Source of the DNA: Natrinema marinum
GTDB lineage: Archaea > Halobacteriota > Halobacteria > Halobacteriales > Natrialbaceae
Direction of reading: 5' to 3'
Assembly: GCF_024296685.1 (NCBI RefSeq)
Contig: NZ_CP100763.1
Span: 2,418,001 to 2,482,000, forward strand
DNA: 64,000 bases
Position 1 is the first letter of the stretch; the number at the start of each line of letters is the position of its first letter. A program made the translations under genes and the position numbers. The notes under the pieces are model-generated. The model was not told where the DNA came from, ran no database searches, and worked only from the letters and a program-made list of their open reading frames with translations. Shown here one piece after another: positions 35,580-44,225 of the stretch.

Positions 35580-36356
35580 ATGGCCCGTCTGTTTCCCTTT
35601 CGCTCCGAGACGGCCGCCGAAGAGGGCCAACCCCGCGTCGTCGACCTCGAGGGCGAGGACGCCGACGCGGTCTTCGCCGCCCTCTCCTCGACGACGGCCC
35701 GCCGGATCTACGCCCATCTCGACGACGAACCCGCGACGCCGAGCGACATCGCCGACGCGATCGACTCCTCGATCCAGAACGTCCGCTACCACTTAGAGAA
35801 ACTCGAGGACGCCGGCCTCGTCGAGGTCGTCGACACCTGGTACTCCTCGCGGGGCAACGAGATGAGCGTCTACGCGACGACCGACGGCCCGCTGATCGTA
35901 ACCAGCAACGAGTCGCGTGCGACGCAACTGAAAGAGGCTCTCTCGCGGTTCATCGGCGGCGTCGGCGCGCTCGCTGGCGGTAGTCTGCTGGTGCAGTATG
36001 GTCTCACGCGGTGGCTCGCGCCGACCCCGGCGGGAACCGCCAACAGCGGCTCGCGGTCGGAGTCGGACGGAGCGGGCAACGGGAACGCGGGCGACGGCTC
36101 GAGCGACGGCGGCGGCTTCGGAATCGAGAGCACAAACGGCTCGAACGAGACGACGACCGGAAGCGGCGGCGCGGAACAGACGGATTCGGCCCTCGACGCC
36201 GGCAACGAAACGGCCCAGAACGCCACTGACGGCGGACTCGAGGCCGCGGAAGCGGTGTTCGCGACCGTCCCGCCCGGACTGCTCTTTTTCCTCGGCGGAC
36301 TCGTCGTCCTGCTCGCGGTGACGGTCTACTGGTACCGGACTCGACCGGCCCACTGA
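35580..36356 (+). CDS. Membrane-anchored ArsR-type winged-helix protein
   Basis: A 258-residue protein combining a winged helix (about 28-105: VFAALSSTTARRIYAHLDDEP; SSIQNVRYHLEKLEDAGLVEVV) with two membrane spans (GGVGALAGGSLLVQYGL at about 127-143 and LLFFLGGLVVLLAVTVYWY near the end). Between the spans is a 90-residue Ser/Gly/Asn/Thr-rich segment predicted to face outside, containing many N-x-S/T sites. The layout suggests an envelope-sensing regulator. Its promoter probably uses GGGTATAGG near 35540. It is upstream of dnaG in the same direction. Confidence 0.85.
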   Translation: MARLFPFRSETAAEEGQPRVVDLEGEDADAVFAALSSTTARRIYAHLDDEPATPSDIADAIDSSIQNVRYHLEKLEDAGLVEVVDTWYSSRGNEMSVYATTDGPLIVTSNESRATQLKEALSRFIGGVGALAGGSLLVQYGLTRWLAPTPAGTANSGSRSESDGAGNGNAGDGSSDGGGFGIESTNGSNETTTGSGGAEQTDSALDAGNETAQNATDGGLEAAEAVFATVPPGLLFFLGGLVVLLAVTVYWYRTRPAH

Positions 36357-36457
36357 GCCAGCGTCCCGCGACCGGTGTGGCGAGCGCGAGCCGGGCTCGA
36401 ACGCGTTCTCGAGCCTCCATCGAGGTCAACAGCTATTTCCCCCCCACGGACGAAATC

Positions 36458-36467
36458 GTATATAAAC
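36458..36467 (+). promoter_or_regulatory. TATA box upstream of dnaG
   Basis: GTATATAAAC, a strong TATA sequence, 56-65 bases before the dnaG ATG at 36523. Transcription would start near 36490, leaving a leader of about 30 bases. Confidence 0.6.
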
Positions 36468-36522
36468 AGGTCTCTGGACGCGATGCCCGCGTCACCGCGC
36501 CCCTCGCGGGGACAGATCTCCA

Positions 36523-37980
36523 ATGGAAGACACCTCGAAATACCTCATTCACGCGGACGTTACGGCTGACGGGGTCGTCGAGCGCAGCGACGTCGTCGGC
36601 GCGATCTTCGGGCAAACCGAAGGTCTACTCGGCGACGAGTTAGACCTGCGCGACCTCCGTCAGTCCGGTAAAGTCGGCCGCATCGACGTCGAAATCGCGA
36701 GCACCGGGGGCAACTCCCACGGTCAGGTAACGATCGCCACCAGCCTCGACAAGGTCGAGACCGCCACCCTCGCGGCCGCCCTCGAGACGATCTCCCGTGT
36801 CGGTCCCTGCCGGGCCGACCTCGAGATCCGCGAAATCGAGGACGTGCGGGCGGCGAAGCGAAAGGAGGTCGTCGACCGCGCGAAGGAACTGCTCCGGACG
36901 GGCTTCGACGACACGATCATGTCCTCCGACGAGATCTTGGCGGAGGTACGCGAGCACGTCCGCGTCGAGGACATTACCGAGTACGAAGGGCTGCCCGCCG
37001 GCCCCCGCGTGACCGACAGCGACGCCATCATCGTCGTCGAAGGTCGGGCCGACGTGCTCGCCATGCTCAAGTACGGCATCAAAAACGCCATCGCGGTCGA
37101 AGGAACGAGCGTCCCCGACGCGGTCGCCGAACTCACGCGCCACCGCACCGTCACCGCCTTCCTCGACGGCGACCGCGGCGGCGATCTCATTCTCGAGGAG
37201 CTCGCCCAGGTCGGCGACATCGACTACGTCGCCTTCGCGCCCGCCGACAGTTCCGTCGAGGAACTGGACCACCACGAACTGTTCGCCGCCCTCCGGAACA
37301 AGGTCCCCTACGAGACCGTCTCGGAACTGAACGAACCTCGAGAAGCGGTCGCCGCGACCGACGGGAGCACGACGCCGGCGCCGCCGCCGTCCGACGCCGG
37401 GACCGCGTCGCCGACGGTCGTCGACGAGGCAGGGGCCGATGCCGAGTGCGATTCCAAAGCGTCGTCCGCAGCGACCGACTCGAGCGACGCGACCGCATCG
37501 ACGGCGGCCGGCGACGGACCGCCGTCGAGAGCAAAGACCGATCGAGCGAACGCCGGTTCGTCGCCGAATTCGGCACAATCAGCACAGCCTGTGGGCGAAC
37601 GCGAGGATGAAGCGACCGATCGCAGCGAGCGGCGATCGCAGGCAGCCGACGACGCGGACCACGAACCCGAAACAGTCTACGGCCACGCGACGGCGGTCAT
37701 CCGCGCGGATACCGACCGCGTTCGGTTCCTCGACGCCGACGGCGAGCGAATCACCGACACCGACGCGTCCGACGCGTACGATGCCCTCGAGTCGGTCGAT
37801 CCGGTGCCGACGACGGTCGTGCTCGACGACATTCTGGGCCAGCAACTGCTCGATCTGGCGGCCGACCGTGGCGTCGAGCGGATCGTCGCGCGCTCGCTCG
37901 GCCAGTTCACCAAGCGACCGACCGGCGTCCGGATCCATGCAGTCGACGACATCGCCGAGCAGCCACCGAAAGAACCCTGA
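36523..37980 (+). CDS. dnaG: Archaeal DnaG (TOPRIM primase-like, exosome-associated)
   Basis: A 485-residue archaeal DnaG, a protein with primase-like TOPRIM chemistry that in archaea also associates with the RNA exosome. MEDTSKYLIHADVTADGVVE is the characteristic start. The TOPRIM domain includes Glu173 in VVEGRADVLAML and the acidic LDGDRGGD. Between about 285 and 385 is a haloarchaeal low-complexity insertion rich in Asp, Ala and Ser, followed by a conserved C-terminal domain (VLDDILGQQLLDLAADRGV). Length is typical for haloarchaea. It is monocistronic or first in its unit. Confidence 0.96.
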   Translation: MEDTSKYLIHADVTADGVVERSDVVGAIFGQTEGLLGDELDLRDLRQSGKVGRIDVEIASTGGNSHGQVTIATSLDKVETATLAAALETISRVGPCRADLEIREIEDVRAAKRKEVVDRAKELLRTGFDDTIMSSDEILAEVREHVRVEDITEYEGLPAGPRVTDSDAIIVVEGRADVLAMLKYGIKNAIAVEGTSVPDAVAELTRHRTVTAFLDGDRGGDLILEELAQVGDIDYVAFAPADSSVEELDHHELFAALRNKVPYETVSELNEPREAVAATDGSTTPAPPPSDAGTASPTVVDEAGADAECDSKASSAATDSSDATASTAAGDGPPSRAKTDRANAGSSPNSAQSAQPVGEREDEATDRSERRSQAADDADHEPETVYGHATAVIRADTDRVRFLDADGERITDTDASDAYDALESVDPVPTTVVLDDILGQQLLDLAADRGVERIVARSLGQFTKRPTGVRIHAVDDIAEQPPKEP

Positions 37981-38050
37981 GAAGGACCGATTCCCAGTGG
38001 GCGGGACCGGAACGGGCGGTTGATATACCGACAGGCCTGAGCGACCGGTA

Positions 38051-38242
38051 ATGACTCCCCCGCCATCGGCCGCGCTCGGGCTGCTCGGCGTCTGGGTACT
38101 GCTGACGTTCTGGGCGACGGCCACGACCGCGACGAACGTGACGGACGCCGACCGACGGTTCGAGCCGATCGACGTCGACGACCGATCCGATCGATCCTCG
38201 AGTACAGCCTCGACGAACGCCTTCTCCTCCGCCGACGATTGA
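38051..38242 (+). CDS. Small single-span membrane protein
   Basis: A 63-residue protein MTPPPSAALGLLGVWVLLTFW with one N-terminal hydrophobic segment and a hydrophilic Asp/Ser-rich tail. It starts 70 bases after dnaG in the same direction. Codon use supports coding, but the small size and lack of a known family make it tentative. Confidence 0.55.
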   Translation: MTPPPSAALGLLGVWVLLTFWATATTATNVTDADRRFEPIDVDDRSDRSSSTASTNAFSSADD

Positions 38243-38332
38243 GGCCGACGCGCGACGGGCGCAGACGCCAGCCGCGTCGGACGACACGGCGTCGCCGACC
38301 GCCGGTACGATCGGGACCGCGTCGCGCTGCCG

Positions 38333-39658
38333 TTAGCCGAACATGGCAAACGAGAGAACGAGCAACGCGCTAGCGATCGCCCCGGACAGCGTCGCGAGGA
38401 AGTTCACGCCCTGATTGCCGAGCACGGTGCCCTCGAGGGTCGCCCCGAGGAGGCTGTCGACGGTCATCCCGACGACTCCGGCGGCGACGATGATCGCCGC
38501 GCCGCCGGTCCTGACCTCGGGAAAGAGCCCGTAAGCGATGGCGGCGACGATCGTCGCGCCGGCGATGCCGGCGAGTTCGCCCTGCCAGGTGACGCCGCCG
38601 TCGGTGCCGGGATCGACCGGCTCGAGGGTGGTGATCAGTCGTGGCGTCTCGAAAACGCTGCCGATCTCGCTCGAGAGGGTGTCGCTCATCGCGGTAGCGA
38701 TCGAGCCCGCGAAGGCAAAGAGGAACAGCTCGGGGTCCCGCGGGAGGAAGCCGGCGTCGCTGGCCGCATAGCCCAGCACCGCGACGAGCGCGACGGCGGC
38801 GTTGCCGAGGACGTTGCCGCTGCCACGAGCGCCGTTGTTGTCCTCGGCGACGCCGAGTTCCGCCTTGCGATCGTAGCGGAACTTCGTCGAGAGTCCGCCG
38901 ATGGCGAAAAAGGAGATGAGGACGGCGAACCAGCCGTAGCCGCCGAGCACGATCGTCAACAGCGCGAGCAAGACGCCGGTCAGCATCCCGGCGACCGAGG
39001 CCGTCTCGAGGGCGTAGGAGGCGAAGCCGAGCGCGACGGTAATCGCGAGCGCGATGGCGACCTCGGTCGTCCCGATGGTCGGCTCGAGTTCCGCGAGCAA
39101 CCAGAGCAAGAGCCCGACCGAAAGGACGACGATCGGGTCGTCGGAGCGCAAGAGGACATCGCGCAGCAATGCGGCGAGGAACGCGCCGCTGGCGGCCAGG
39201 AAGACGACGATCGGGAGCGCCGACCCGACGGCGTCGCCGACCAGCGAGTGCGTAACGAGTTGGCCGACGATGGCGGCCGCGGTCGCGCTGAGAGCGAATC
39301 CGACCACGCAGACGACGGTCCGATCGGTCCGCAGTTTGACGAGCTGCTCGCCGAGATTACCGAAGCCGACGAGCAGGATCGTGCCGACGAAAACGGCGAC
39401 GGGCATCGACGCCGCGGTCGCCATGAGACCGAGCGCGACGCCGGAGAGCACGAAGGTGATGAGGCCGTAGAGCCTCGAATCCTCGTAATCGCCCGGATAG
39501 GCGAGCAGGTCGAACAGCGGCCCGTCGGTGATGACGTACGCGCCGAGCAAGACGACGCCCGCGACGGCCGCACCCACCCGCGGACCGAAGAGCGGAACGG
39601 CGAGCGAGAGCGTACAGAGAGCCGCAAACACGCCGGCTCGCCGAACGGGTGTCGTCAC
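38333..39658 (-). CDS. DUF92/TMEM19 family membrane protein (VTE6-like)
   Basis: A 441-residue membrane protein with about 11-12 spans. The C-terminal half carries the DUF92 signature: FFAIGGLSTKFRYDRKAELG, GSGNVLGNAAVALVA, IATAMSDTLSSEIG and VTWQGELAGI. The family includes plant VTE6, a phytyl-phosphate kinase, and other isoprenyl-phosphate kinases. In archaea it could phosphorylate isoprenyl or polyprenyl phosphates. It is divergent from the degenerate cis-prenyltransferase gene and near the catalytic one, so a polyprenol-phosphate role is plausible but inferred. Confidence 0.9.
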   Translation of the reverse strand: MTTPVRRAGVFAALCTLSLAVPLFGPRVGAAVAGVVLLGAYVITDGPLFDLLAYPGDYEDSRLYGLITFVLSGVALGLMATAASMPVAVFVGTILLVGFGNLGEQLVKLRTDRTVVCVVGFALSATAAAIVGQLVTHSLVGDAVGSALPIVVFLAASGAFLAALLRDVLLRSDDPIVVLSVGLLLWLLAELEPTIGTTEVAIALAITVALGFASYALETASVAGMLTGVLLALLTIVLGGYGWFAVLISFFAIGGLSTKFRYDRKAELGVAEDNNGARGSGNVLGNAAVALVAVLGYAASDAGFLPRDPELFLFAFAGSIATAMSDTLSSEIGSVFETPRLITTLEPVDPGTDGGVTWQGELAGIAGATIVAAIAYGLFPEVRTGGAAIIVAAGVVGMTVDSLLGATLEGTVLGNQGVNFLATLSGAIASALLVLSFAMFG

Positions 39659-39802
39659 GATATCGGTCCCTTTCTGTGGCGGTTACTTCAAGGTTCGTGA
39701 ACGCGGCTCGAGTCGGCGTTCACCGGCCTCAGCGGCCCGGTCAGGGAAGGCCTCGGCGTCCCCATCGGGCCGTCGCGACCCGTAACCGGTATCATACCAG
39801 CG

Positions 39803-40423
39803 GTGAAAGTCAGCCACGTGGGACTGTACGAACGGTATCTCGCCCTGCGGATCCGGCGCCACGAGGCCGACCCGCCCGACCACGTCGCGCTCGTGATCAC
39901 CGAACGCGACCTGTTAGAGCGAGGCGCCTACGAGACGCTCACCGATTTTTTCGAGTGGGCCGTCGAGTACGCCTCACAGGTGACCGTCTACGTGAGCGTC
40001 CTCGATGCGGCGGCGGTGCCGGCGCTCCGGCGCGAACTCGAGACGATCGAGGCACCACGCGAGGTCGCCGTTCGCGGGCCGGAGGACAAGACGCGCGCCG
40101 ACGCGCCGATCCAGATCGGCATCGGTCTCGGCGGGAAACACGAGTTCACCAGCGCGGTCCAGACGCTCGCCGAACGCGTCGACGCGGGCGAGCTCGCGCC
40201 CGAGGAGATCGACGACGAACACGTCGAGGGCCATCTGGTCTTCCCGTCAGAGCCGGACCTGGTCATCAAGACCGGTGCGGAGCGCCTCTCGGATTTCATG
40301 ATCTGGCAGTCGGTCTATTCGGAACTGTACTTCACCGATATCAACTGGCGAGATTTCCGCAAGCGGGACTTCCTGCGGGCGGTTCGGGAGTACTGCAACC
40401 GGTCGCGACGGTTCGGCCGATAG
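39803..40423 (+). CDS. cis-Prenyltransferase homolog lacking the DGNRR catalytic motif (Nus1/NgBR-like subunit)
   Basis: A 206-residue protein with GTG start. From about residue 105 it aligns well with undecaprenyl diphosphate synthases: GKHEFTSAVQTLAERVDAGE, then LVIKTGAERLSDFMIWQ and YSELYFTDINWRDF, and the C-terminus SRRFGR carries the RxG element (Arg203-Gly205). The N-terminal part reads VALVITERDLLERGAYETL where catalytic enzymes have DGNRR, so it cannot be active alone. It fits the noncatalytic partner of a heteromeric enzyme like Nus1 or NgBR. The presumed catalytic mate is encoded at 40887-41819. Confidence 0.85.
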   Translation: MKVSHVGLYERYLALRIRRHEADPPDHVALVITERDLLERGAYETLTDFFEWAVEYASQVTVYVSVLDAAAVPALRRELETIEAPREVAVRGPEDKTRADAPIQIGIGLGGKHEFTSAVQTLAERVDAGELAPEEIDDEHVEGHLVFPSEPDLVIKTGAERLSDFMIWQSVYSELYFTDINWRDFRKRDFLRAVREYCNRSRRFGR

Positions 40424-40439
40424 GTTCCCAGCGCGTCGG

Positions 40440-40808
40440 CTACTCGTTCGCGTCCGCTCGTGCGACGGGGTCGAGCGCCGGGATCGAATCGTCGCCGTCG
40501 ACGACCGGCCGCTCGAGCCGAACGACCCCGGCGTCGCGGTCGTACTCGAGTACGTCGTGAGCCTCGAGTTTCGGCAAGACGGTGTGGACGACCGAGACGC
40601 GGACGGCGTGCTGGTCGGCGTCGTCCCGGTGGCCCACGATCCGGATCAACCTGTCGAGCGAGAGCGGCGGTTCACACGTCGAGAGGACGTGGAGCGAGAG
40701 GCGCGTCCGCGGGTTCGCGAGGAGCGCGTACGCCTCGTCGAGCGGGACATCCGTGAGTCGAACGAACCGCTCGACGTCGACGACGGGCGCGGTATCGGGG
40801 GGTGACAT
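40440..40808 (-). CDS. DUF7344-like winged-helix regulator
   Basis: A 122-residue haloarchaeal HTH protein: DEAYALLANPRTRLSLHVLS opens the winged helix, and VSVVHTVLPKLEAHDVLEYDRDAG is the recognition helix and wing. It sits between the two cis-prenyltransferase genes, in the same direction as the catalytic one, whose transcript ends on the same side. It might control the cluster, but there is no direct evidence. Confidence 0.8.
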   Translation of the reverse strand: MSPPDTAPVVDVERFVRLTDVPLDEAYALLANPRTRLSLHVLSTCEPPLSLDRLIRIVGHRDDADQHAVRVSVVHTVLPKLEAHDVLEYDRDAGVVRLERPVVDGDDSIPALDPVARADANE

Positions 40809-40886
40809 CGCAGTTACTGTTGTTCGAATGATGGGTAAAGGTCTTGCGGTGAAACGAATCGGTCAGCGAGCGAGCCGTGGCGCGAG

Positions 40887-41819
40887 TCAGTCCGCGATTC
40901 GGCCGCTCGAGTCGCCGGCCTCGAGTTCGCTGGCGTCGGGTTGCTCGCCCGAGGGCAGCGAGTCGCGAAAGCGGTCGACGATCGAGCGGGCCTCGGCGAG
41001 TTCCGGCTCGCTGACGGCGCCCAGCAGGGCCAGCGCGCGTCGAGCGCGGGTCCGTCGCCAGGACGCCTCACGGTGTTCGTAGGTCCGGATTCCGCGGAGG
41101 AAGTCGGTCTTCGAGAACTCCGGCCAGTAGGGCGTACAGAAGAAGACGGCGGCCTCGTTGCCGTTCGCGTGCCACGGGAGGAAGTTCGACGTCCGCTCTT
41201 CGCCGGCGGGTCGAATGATGAGGTCGACGTCTCTGACCGGCCGGTCGTACAGTCGGTCCTCGATGTCTCCGACGTCGATCTCCGACGGCTCGAGTTCGCC
41301 GCTCTCGGCATCCTCAGCGACCCCGCGGGCGGCCTCGAGCAGCCGCGAGCGCCCGCCGTACGCGAGCGCGATGTTGAGCACGAACCGGTCGTACTTGCGC
41401 GTGCGCTGTTCGGCGTACTCGATGGCGTCTCGGACCCGCTCGGGGAGCAAGTCCGTCTCGCCGATGGCGCGAATGCTGACCTCGTTCTCGTGGACGCGGT
41501 CGGCGTCCGCGAACTCGTAGAGTTTCTCGCAGAGCAGATCGAACAGCGCCTCGTTTTGCTCGTCGGGGCGCTCGAAGTTCTCCGTCGAGAACGTGTACAG
41601 CGTCAGTTCCTCGACGCCGATGTCCTGACACCACTCGAGCACGCGCTCGGTCGTCTCGGCACCGGCACGGTGGCCCTCGTGGGCGTCGTCACCCCGGCCG
41701 CGGGCGTAGCGCCGGTTCCCGTCTTGGATCACGGCGATGTGAGTCGGTGCACCGGATATCTCTCGGGAGAGCAGCCGCTCGTAGGCCGCGTCGACGCGCT
41801 GACGGAGCCACCGCTTCAT
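40887..41819 (-). CDS. uppS: cis-Prenyltransferase (polyprenyl diphosphate synthase), catalytic subunit
   Basis: A 310-residue cis-prenyltransferase that extends an allylic diphosphate with isopentenyl units to give the lipid carrier for glycosylation. Catalytic Asp33 is in IAVIQDGNRRYARG, and LTLYTFSTENFERP and NIALAYGGRS are further motifs. In the C-terminal part, IIRPAGEERTSNFLPWH is followed by NGNEAAVFFCTPYWPEF instead of the usual AYAELYFTDVLWP, and the expected RxG is absent; the region reads REASWRRTRARRAL. It therefore seems to need the partner at 39803. The ATG at 41819 (MKRWLRQR) is preferred over 41837. Confidence 0.93.
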   Translation of the reverse strand: MKRWLRQRVDAAYERLLSREISGAPTHIAVIQDGNRRYARGRGDDAHEGHRAGAETTERVLEWCQDIGVEELTLYTFSTENFERPDEQNEALFDLLCEKLYEFADADRVHENEVSIRAIGETDLLPERVRDAIEYAEQRTRKYDRFVLNIALAYGGRSRLLEAARGVAEDAESGELEPSEIDVGDIEDRLYDRPVRDVDLIIRPAGEERTSNFLPWHANGNEAAVFFCTPYWPEFSKTDFLRGIRTYEHREASWRRTRARRALALLGAVSEPELAEARSIVDRFRDSLPSGEQPDASELEAGDSSGRIAD

Positions 41820-41995
41820 TACCCGAGGAAAAGTCACCGACGACTATGTGTCTTGTGTGTGACTACTTGTCAGTGGAGTAACCCGTGTCACGGGACGTTC
41901 GATCGTCGAAGCCGAACGAAACCCCGCCATACGACCCGTTCTCCGGTCCGTCGGAATCGTGACGGCTATCAGTTCGGGCCGTGAACGCCCGCTCA

Positions 41996-42397
41996 ATGGC
42001 AGACGCGATCGACGACGACCTCTATCAGCGGACCAAGGCACTGCTCGAGCCGGGCGAGATCGAACTCAATGGGGCGATCGTCCACACCGACTACGACGGG
42101 CAAGAAGACGTCAAGATGATGCAGGCCACGATCGACGTGGGCGATATCATCGCCGAGCACTCGGGCCACGACCCGAAGGACTGCTACGTCTACTCGGGCA
42201 ACGACGACACCGACTTCTCCTCGAACCAGCACCAGGGCCTGACCCTCGAGGACGAGGAGTTCGTCTGGGAGTGTCAGCAACTCCTCCGGGAGGGAAGCTT
42301 CGACATCGTCATCTACTACCGGGCGACGGCCGACCACGAGGCGATCCTCGAGGACGTCCGCGATCTCGGCTACGACGTGACCGGCGTCGAAGGCTGA
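41996..42397 (+). CDS. DUF5778 family protein
   Basis: A 133-residue soluble haloarchaeal protein. MADAIDDDLYQRTKALLEPG, VHTDYDGQEDVKMMQAT and DTDFSSNQHQGLTLEDEEF match DUF5778 as I remember it. No catalytic residues are obvious, and there is no transmembrane part. It starts at the ATG at 41996; a GTG 5 codons earlier is possible. It is divergent from uppS and upstream of the haem operon in the same direction. Function unknown. Confidence 0.87.
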   Translation: MADAIDDDLYQRTKALLEPGEIELNGAIVHTDYDGQEDVKMMQATIDVGDIIAEHSGHDPKDCYVYSGNDDTDFSSNQHQGLTLEDEEFVWECQQLLREGSFDIVIYYRATADHEAILEDVRDLGYDVTGVEG

Positions 42398-42426
42398 GTC
42401 GGCCGCCCGAGAACCGTCCCGGTTCG

Positions 42427-42432
42427 CTTATA
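42427..42432 (+). promoter_or_regulatory. TATA-like box of haem-biosynthesis operon
   Basis: CTTATA lies 25-30 bases before the ATG at 42457, giving a leaderless transcript for ahbAB and the genes behind it. Confidence 0.45.
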
Positions 42433-42456
42433 CGATCGCAGTCCCGACGGACAGCT

Positions 42457-43539
42457 ATGACCACGGATGTCGACCTCACGGAACGCGAGCGGGCGGTCGT
42501 CAACGCTTTTCAGGGCGGCTTTCCCGTCGCGCAACGGCCGTTCGAGCCCGCTGCCGCGGCCATGCGAGACCGCGGGGTCGACATCGACGCAGCGGCGTTG
42601 CTCGAGACGATCCGAGACCTCGACGAACGGGGCGTCCTCTCGCGGTTCGGGCCGCTCGTCAACGCCCAGGAGATCGGGGGCACGGCGACGCTGGTCGCCA
42701 TGCATGCCCCCGAAGAACGGTTCGACGAGGTCGTCGAGGCAGTCAACGGCCACCGCGAGGTGGCCCACAACTACGAGCGCGAACACCCGCACCTGAACGT
42801 CTGGTTCGTCGTAAGTGTGGCCGACGAGGCCCGCGTCGAGGAGGTGTTGGCCGAAATCGAAGCGGAGACGGGGCAGGAGACGTACAACCTCCCGAAACGG
42901 CGGGAGTTCCGCGTCGAGGCCAAGTTCTACGTCGACGGCCCGCTCGACGGCGACGGCGACGTTTCGGCGGCGGGAATCGATCTCACCCACCTCGGCCCCG
43001 ACGTGACGCCGACCGACGAGTCGACCCTCTCGCCGGCCGAACGCGACCTGATCCTCGAGATTCAGGGCGGCGTTCCGCTCACCGAGACACCCTACGCGGA
43101 CGTGGCCGCCGCGATCGGACGGGACGTAGAATGGGTGCTCGAGACCGTCAAACGGTTCGAACGGGAAGGCAAGATCCGGCGGATCGGCGTCGTGCCGAAC
43201 CACTACGCGCTGGGGTACACGGAAAACGGGATGACGGTCTGGAACGTTCCCGACGAGGTCGTCCCCGAGGTCGGCCCCGAGGTCGCCGCGCTGCCCTTCG
43301 TCACCCACTGCTATCAGCGTCCGCGTCACGAGGGGGTCTGGCCGTACAACTTCTTCGCGATGACCCACGGGCGCAGCGAGGCGGAGAGTCAACAGCGGAT
43401 CGAACAGGTTCGGGAACGGATGGAGGAGTACTGGGACGTAACACCCGATGACTGGGACAGCTTGCACTCGACACAAATATTGAAGAAAACCGGCATACGG
43501 ATGGCAGAGCGTGCCGATGCCAATACCAGAGAGCGATAG
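42457..43539 (+). CDS. ahbAB: Siroheme decarboxylase, fused AhbA-AhbB
   Basis: A 360-residue protein made of two AsnC/Lrp-like halves. Half 1 (about 1-165) carries RGVLSRFGPLVNAQEIGGTA, half 2 (about 185-360) carries EGKIRRIGVVPNHYALGYTE and HCYQRPRHEGVWPYNFFAM. Such proteins decarboxylate siroheme to 12,18-didecarboxysiroheme in the alternative haem pathway; AhbA and AhbB are separate subunits in several organisms. The neighbouring Met8-like and hemA genes support haem synthesis rather than transcription control. The haem-forming AhbC and AhbD are not in the window. A plain Lrp regulator role is the alternative. Confidence 0.88.
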   Translation: MTTDVDLTERERAVVNAFQGGFPVAQRPFEPAAAAMRDRGVDIDAAALLETIRDLDERGVLSRFGPLVNAQEIGGTATLVAMHAPEERFDEVVEAVNGHREVAHNYEREHPHLNVWFVVSVADEARVEEVLAEIEAETGQETYNLPKRREFRVEAKFYVDGPLDGDGDVSAAGIDLTHLGPDVTPTDESTLSPAERDLILEIQGGVPLTETPYADVAAAIGRDVEWVLETVKRFEREGKIRRIGVVPNHYALGYTENGMTVWNVPDEVVPEVGPEVAALPFVTHCYQRPRHEGVWPYNFFAMTHGRSEAESQQRIEQVRERMEEYWDVTPDDWDSLHSTQILKKTGIRMAERADANTRER

Positions 43540-43568
43540 CGCCGGACGAACGGACGCTATCTTCCCCT

Positions 43569-44225
43569 ATGATTCCACTCTTGCACGATTTCACGAACGA
43601 GACGGTGCTCGTCTTCGGCGGCGGCCCCGTCGGTGCCCGAAAGGCCCGACGGTTCGCCCGTGAGGCACAGGTACTCGTCGTCAGTCCCGCGTTCGCCGAT
43701 CGGGATTTCGGCGGTGCCGAATTGATTCGGGCCGTGCCCGCCCCCGACGATATCGCGGGCTGGCTCGAGCGCGCCACACCCGCACTGGTCGTCGCCGCGA
43801 CCGACGACGCGGCGGTAAACGAGGCCGTGGCCGAGGTGGCCCGCGAGCGGGGAGTGCTCGTCAACCAGGCGGACCAGTCGGGCGAGCGCGAGCGCGGCAG
43901 CGTCGTCGTGCCCGCAACCGTCCGCGAGGAGCCCGTCGTCGTCTCGATCGCGACCGGCGGTAAGGCACCCGCGCTGAGCAAGTACCTGCGACAAGAACTC
44001 GAGGAGCACCTCGAGGGGGCCGGCGAGATGGCCCGAGTCTGTGCCGGATTGCGCGAGGAATTGAAAGCGCGCGAGGTGCCGGCCGACCGCCGCCGACAGG
44101 TCGTCACCGACATCGTCAATTCTCCGGATCTTTGGACAGCTTTACGTACGGGTACTTCCAACTGTCGGCAAGTGATTGAGGACGTGCTGGGCGAACAACC
44201 GTCTACAGGGGGTGATCGGCCGTGA
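43569..44225 (+). CDS. Precorrin-2 dehydrogenase / sirohydrochlorin ferrochelatase-like (Met8 family)
   Basis: A 218-residue NAD(P)-binding protein: MIPLLHDFTNETVLVFGGGPVGARKARRF has the Rossmann GGGPVG motif, LVVAATDD marks the end of the Rossmann domain, and VSIATGGKAPALSKYLRQEL is the family motif leading into the dimerisation domain. It oxidises precorrin-2 to sirohydrochlorin with NAD+, and some members also insert iron. It starts 30 bases after ahbAB and its TGA overlaps the GTG of hemA (44222-44225), so this is one operon from glutamyl-tRNA to siroheme-derived haem. Confidence 0.93.
   Translation: MIPLLHDFTNETVLVFGGGPVGARKARRFAREAQVLVVSPAFADRDFGGAELIRAVPAPDDIAGWLERATPALVVAATDDAAVNEAVAEVARERGVLVNQADQSGERERGSVVVPATVREEPVVVSIATGGKAPALSKYLRQELEEHLEGAGEMARVCAGLREELKAREVPADRRRQVVTDIVNSPDLWTALRTGTSNCRQVIEDVLGEQPSTGGDRP

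Noticed and set aside
42457-43539. Naming this gene a plain Lrp/AsnC transcription regulator
   Set aside because: Two AsnC-like halves with AhbA/AhbB-type motifs and the hemA/Met8-like operon fit siroheme decarboxylase better.
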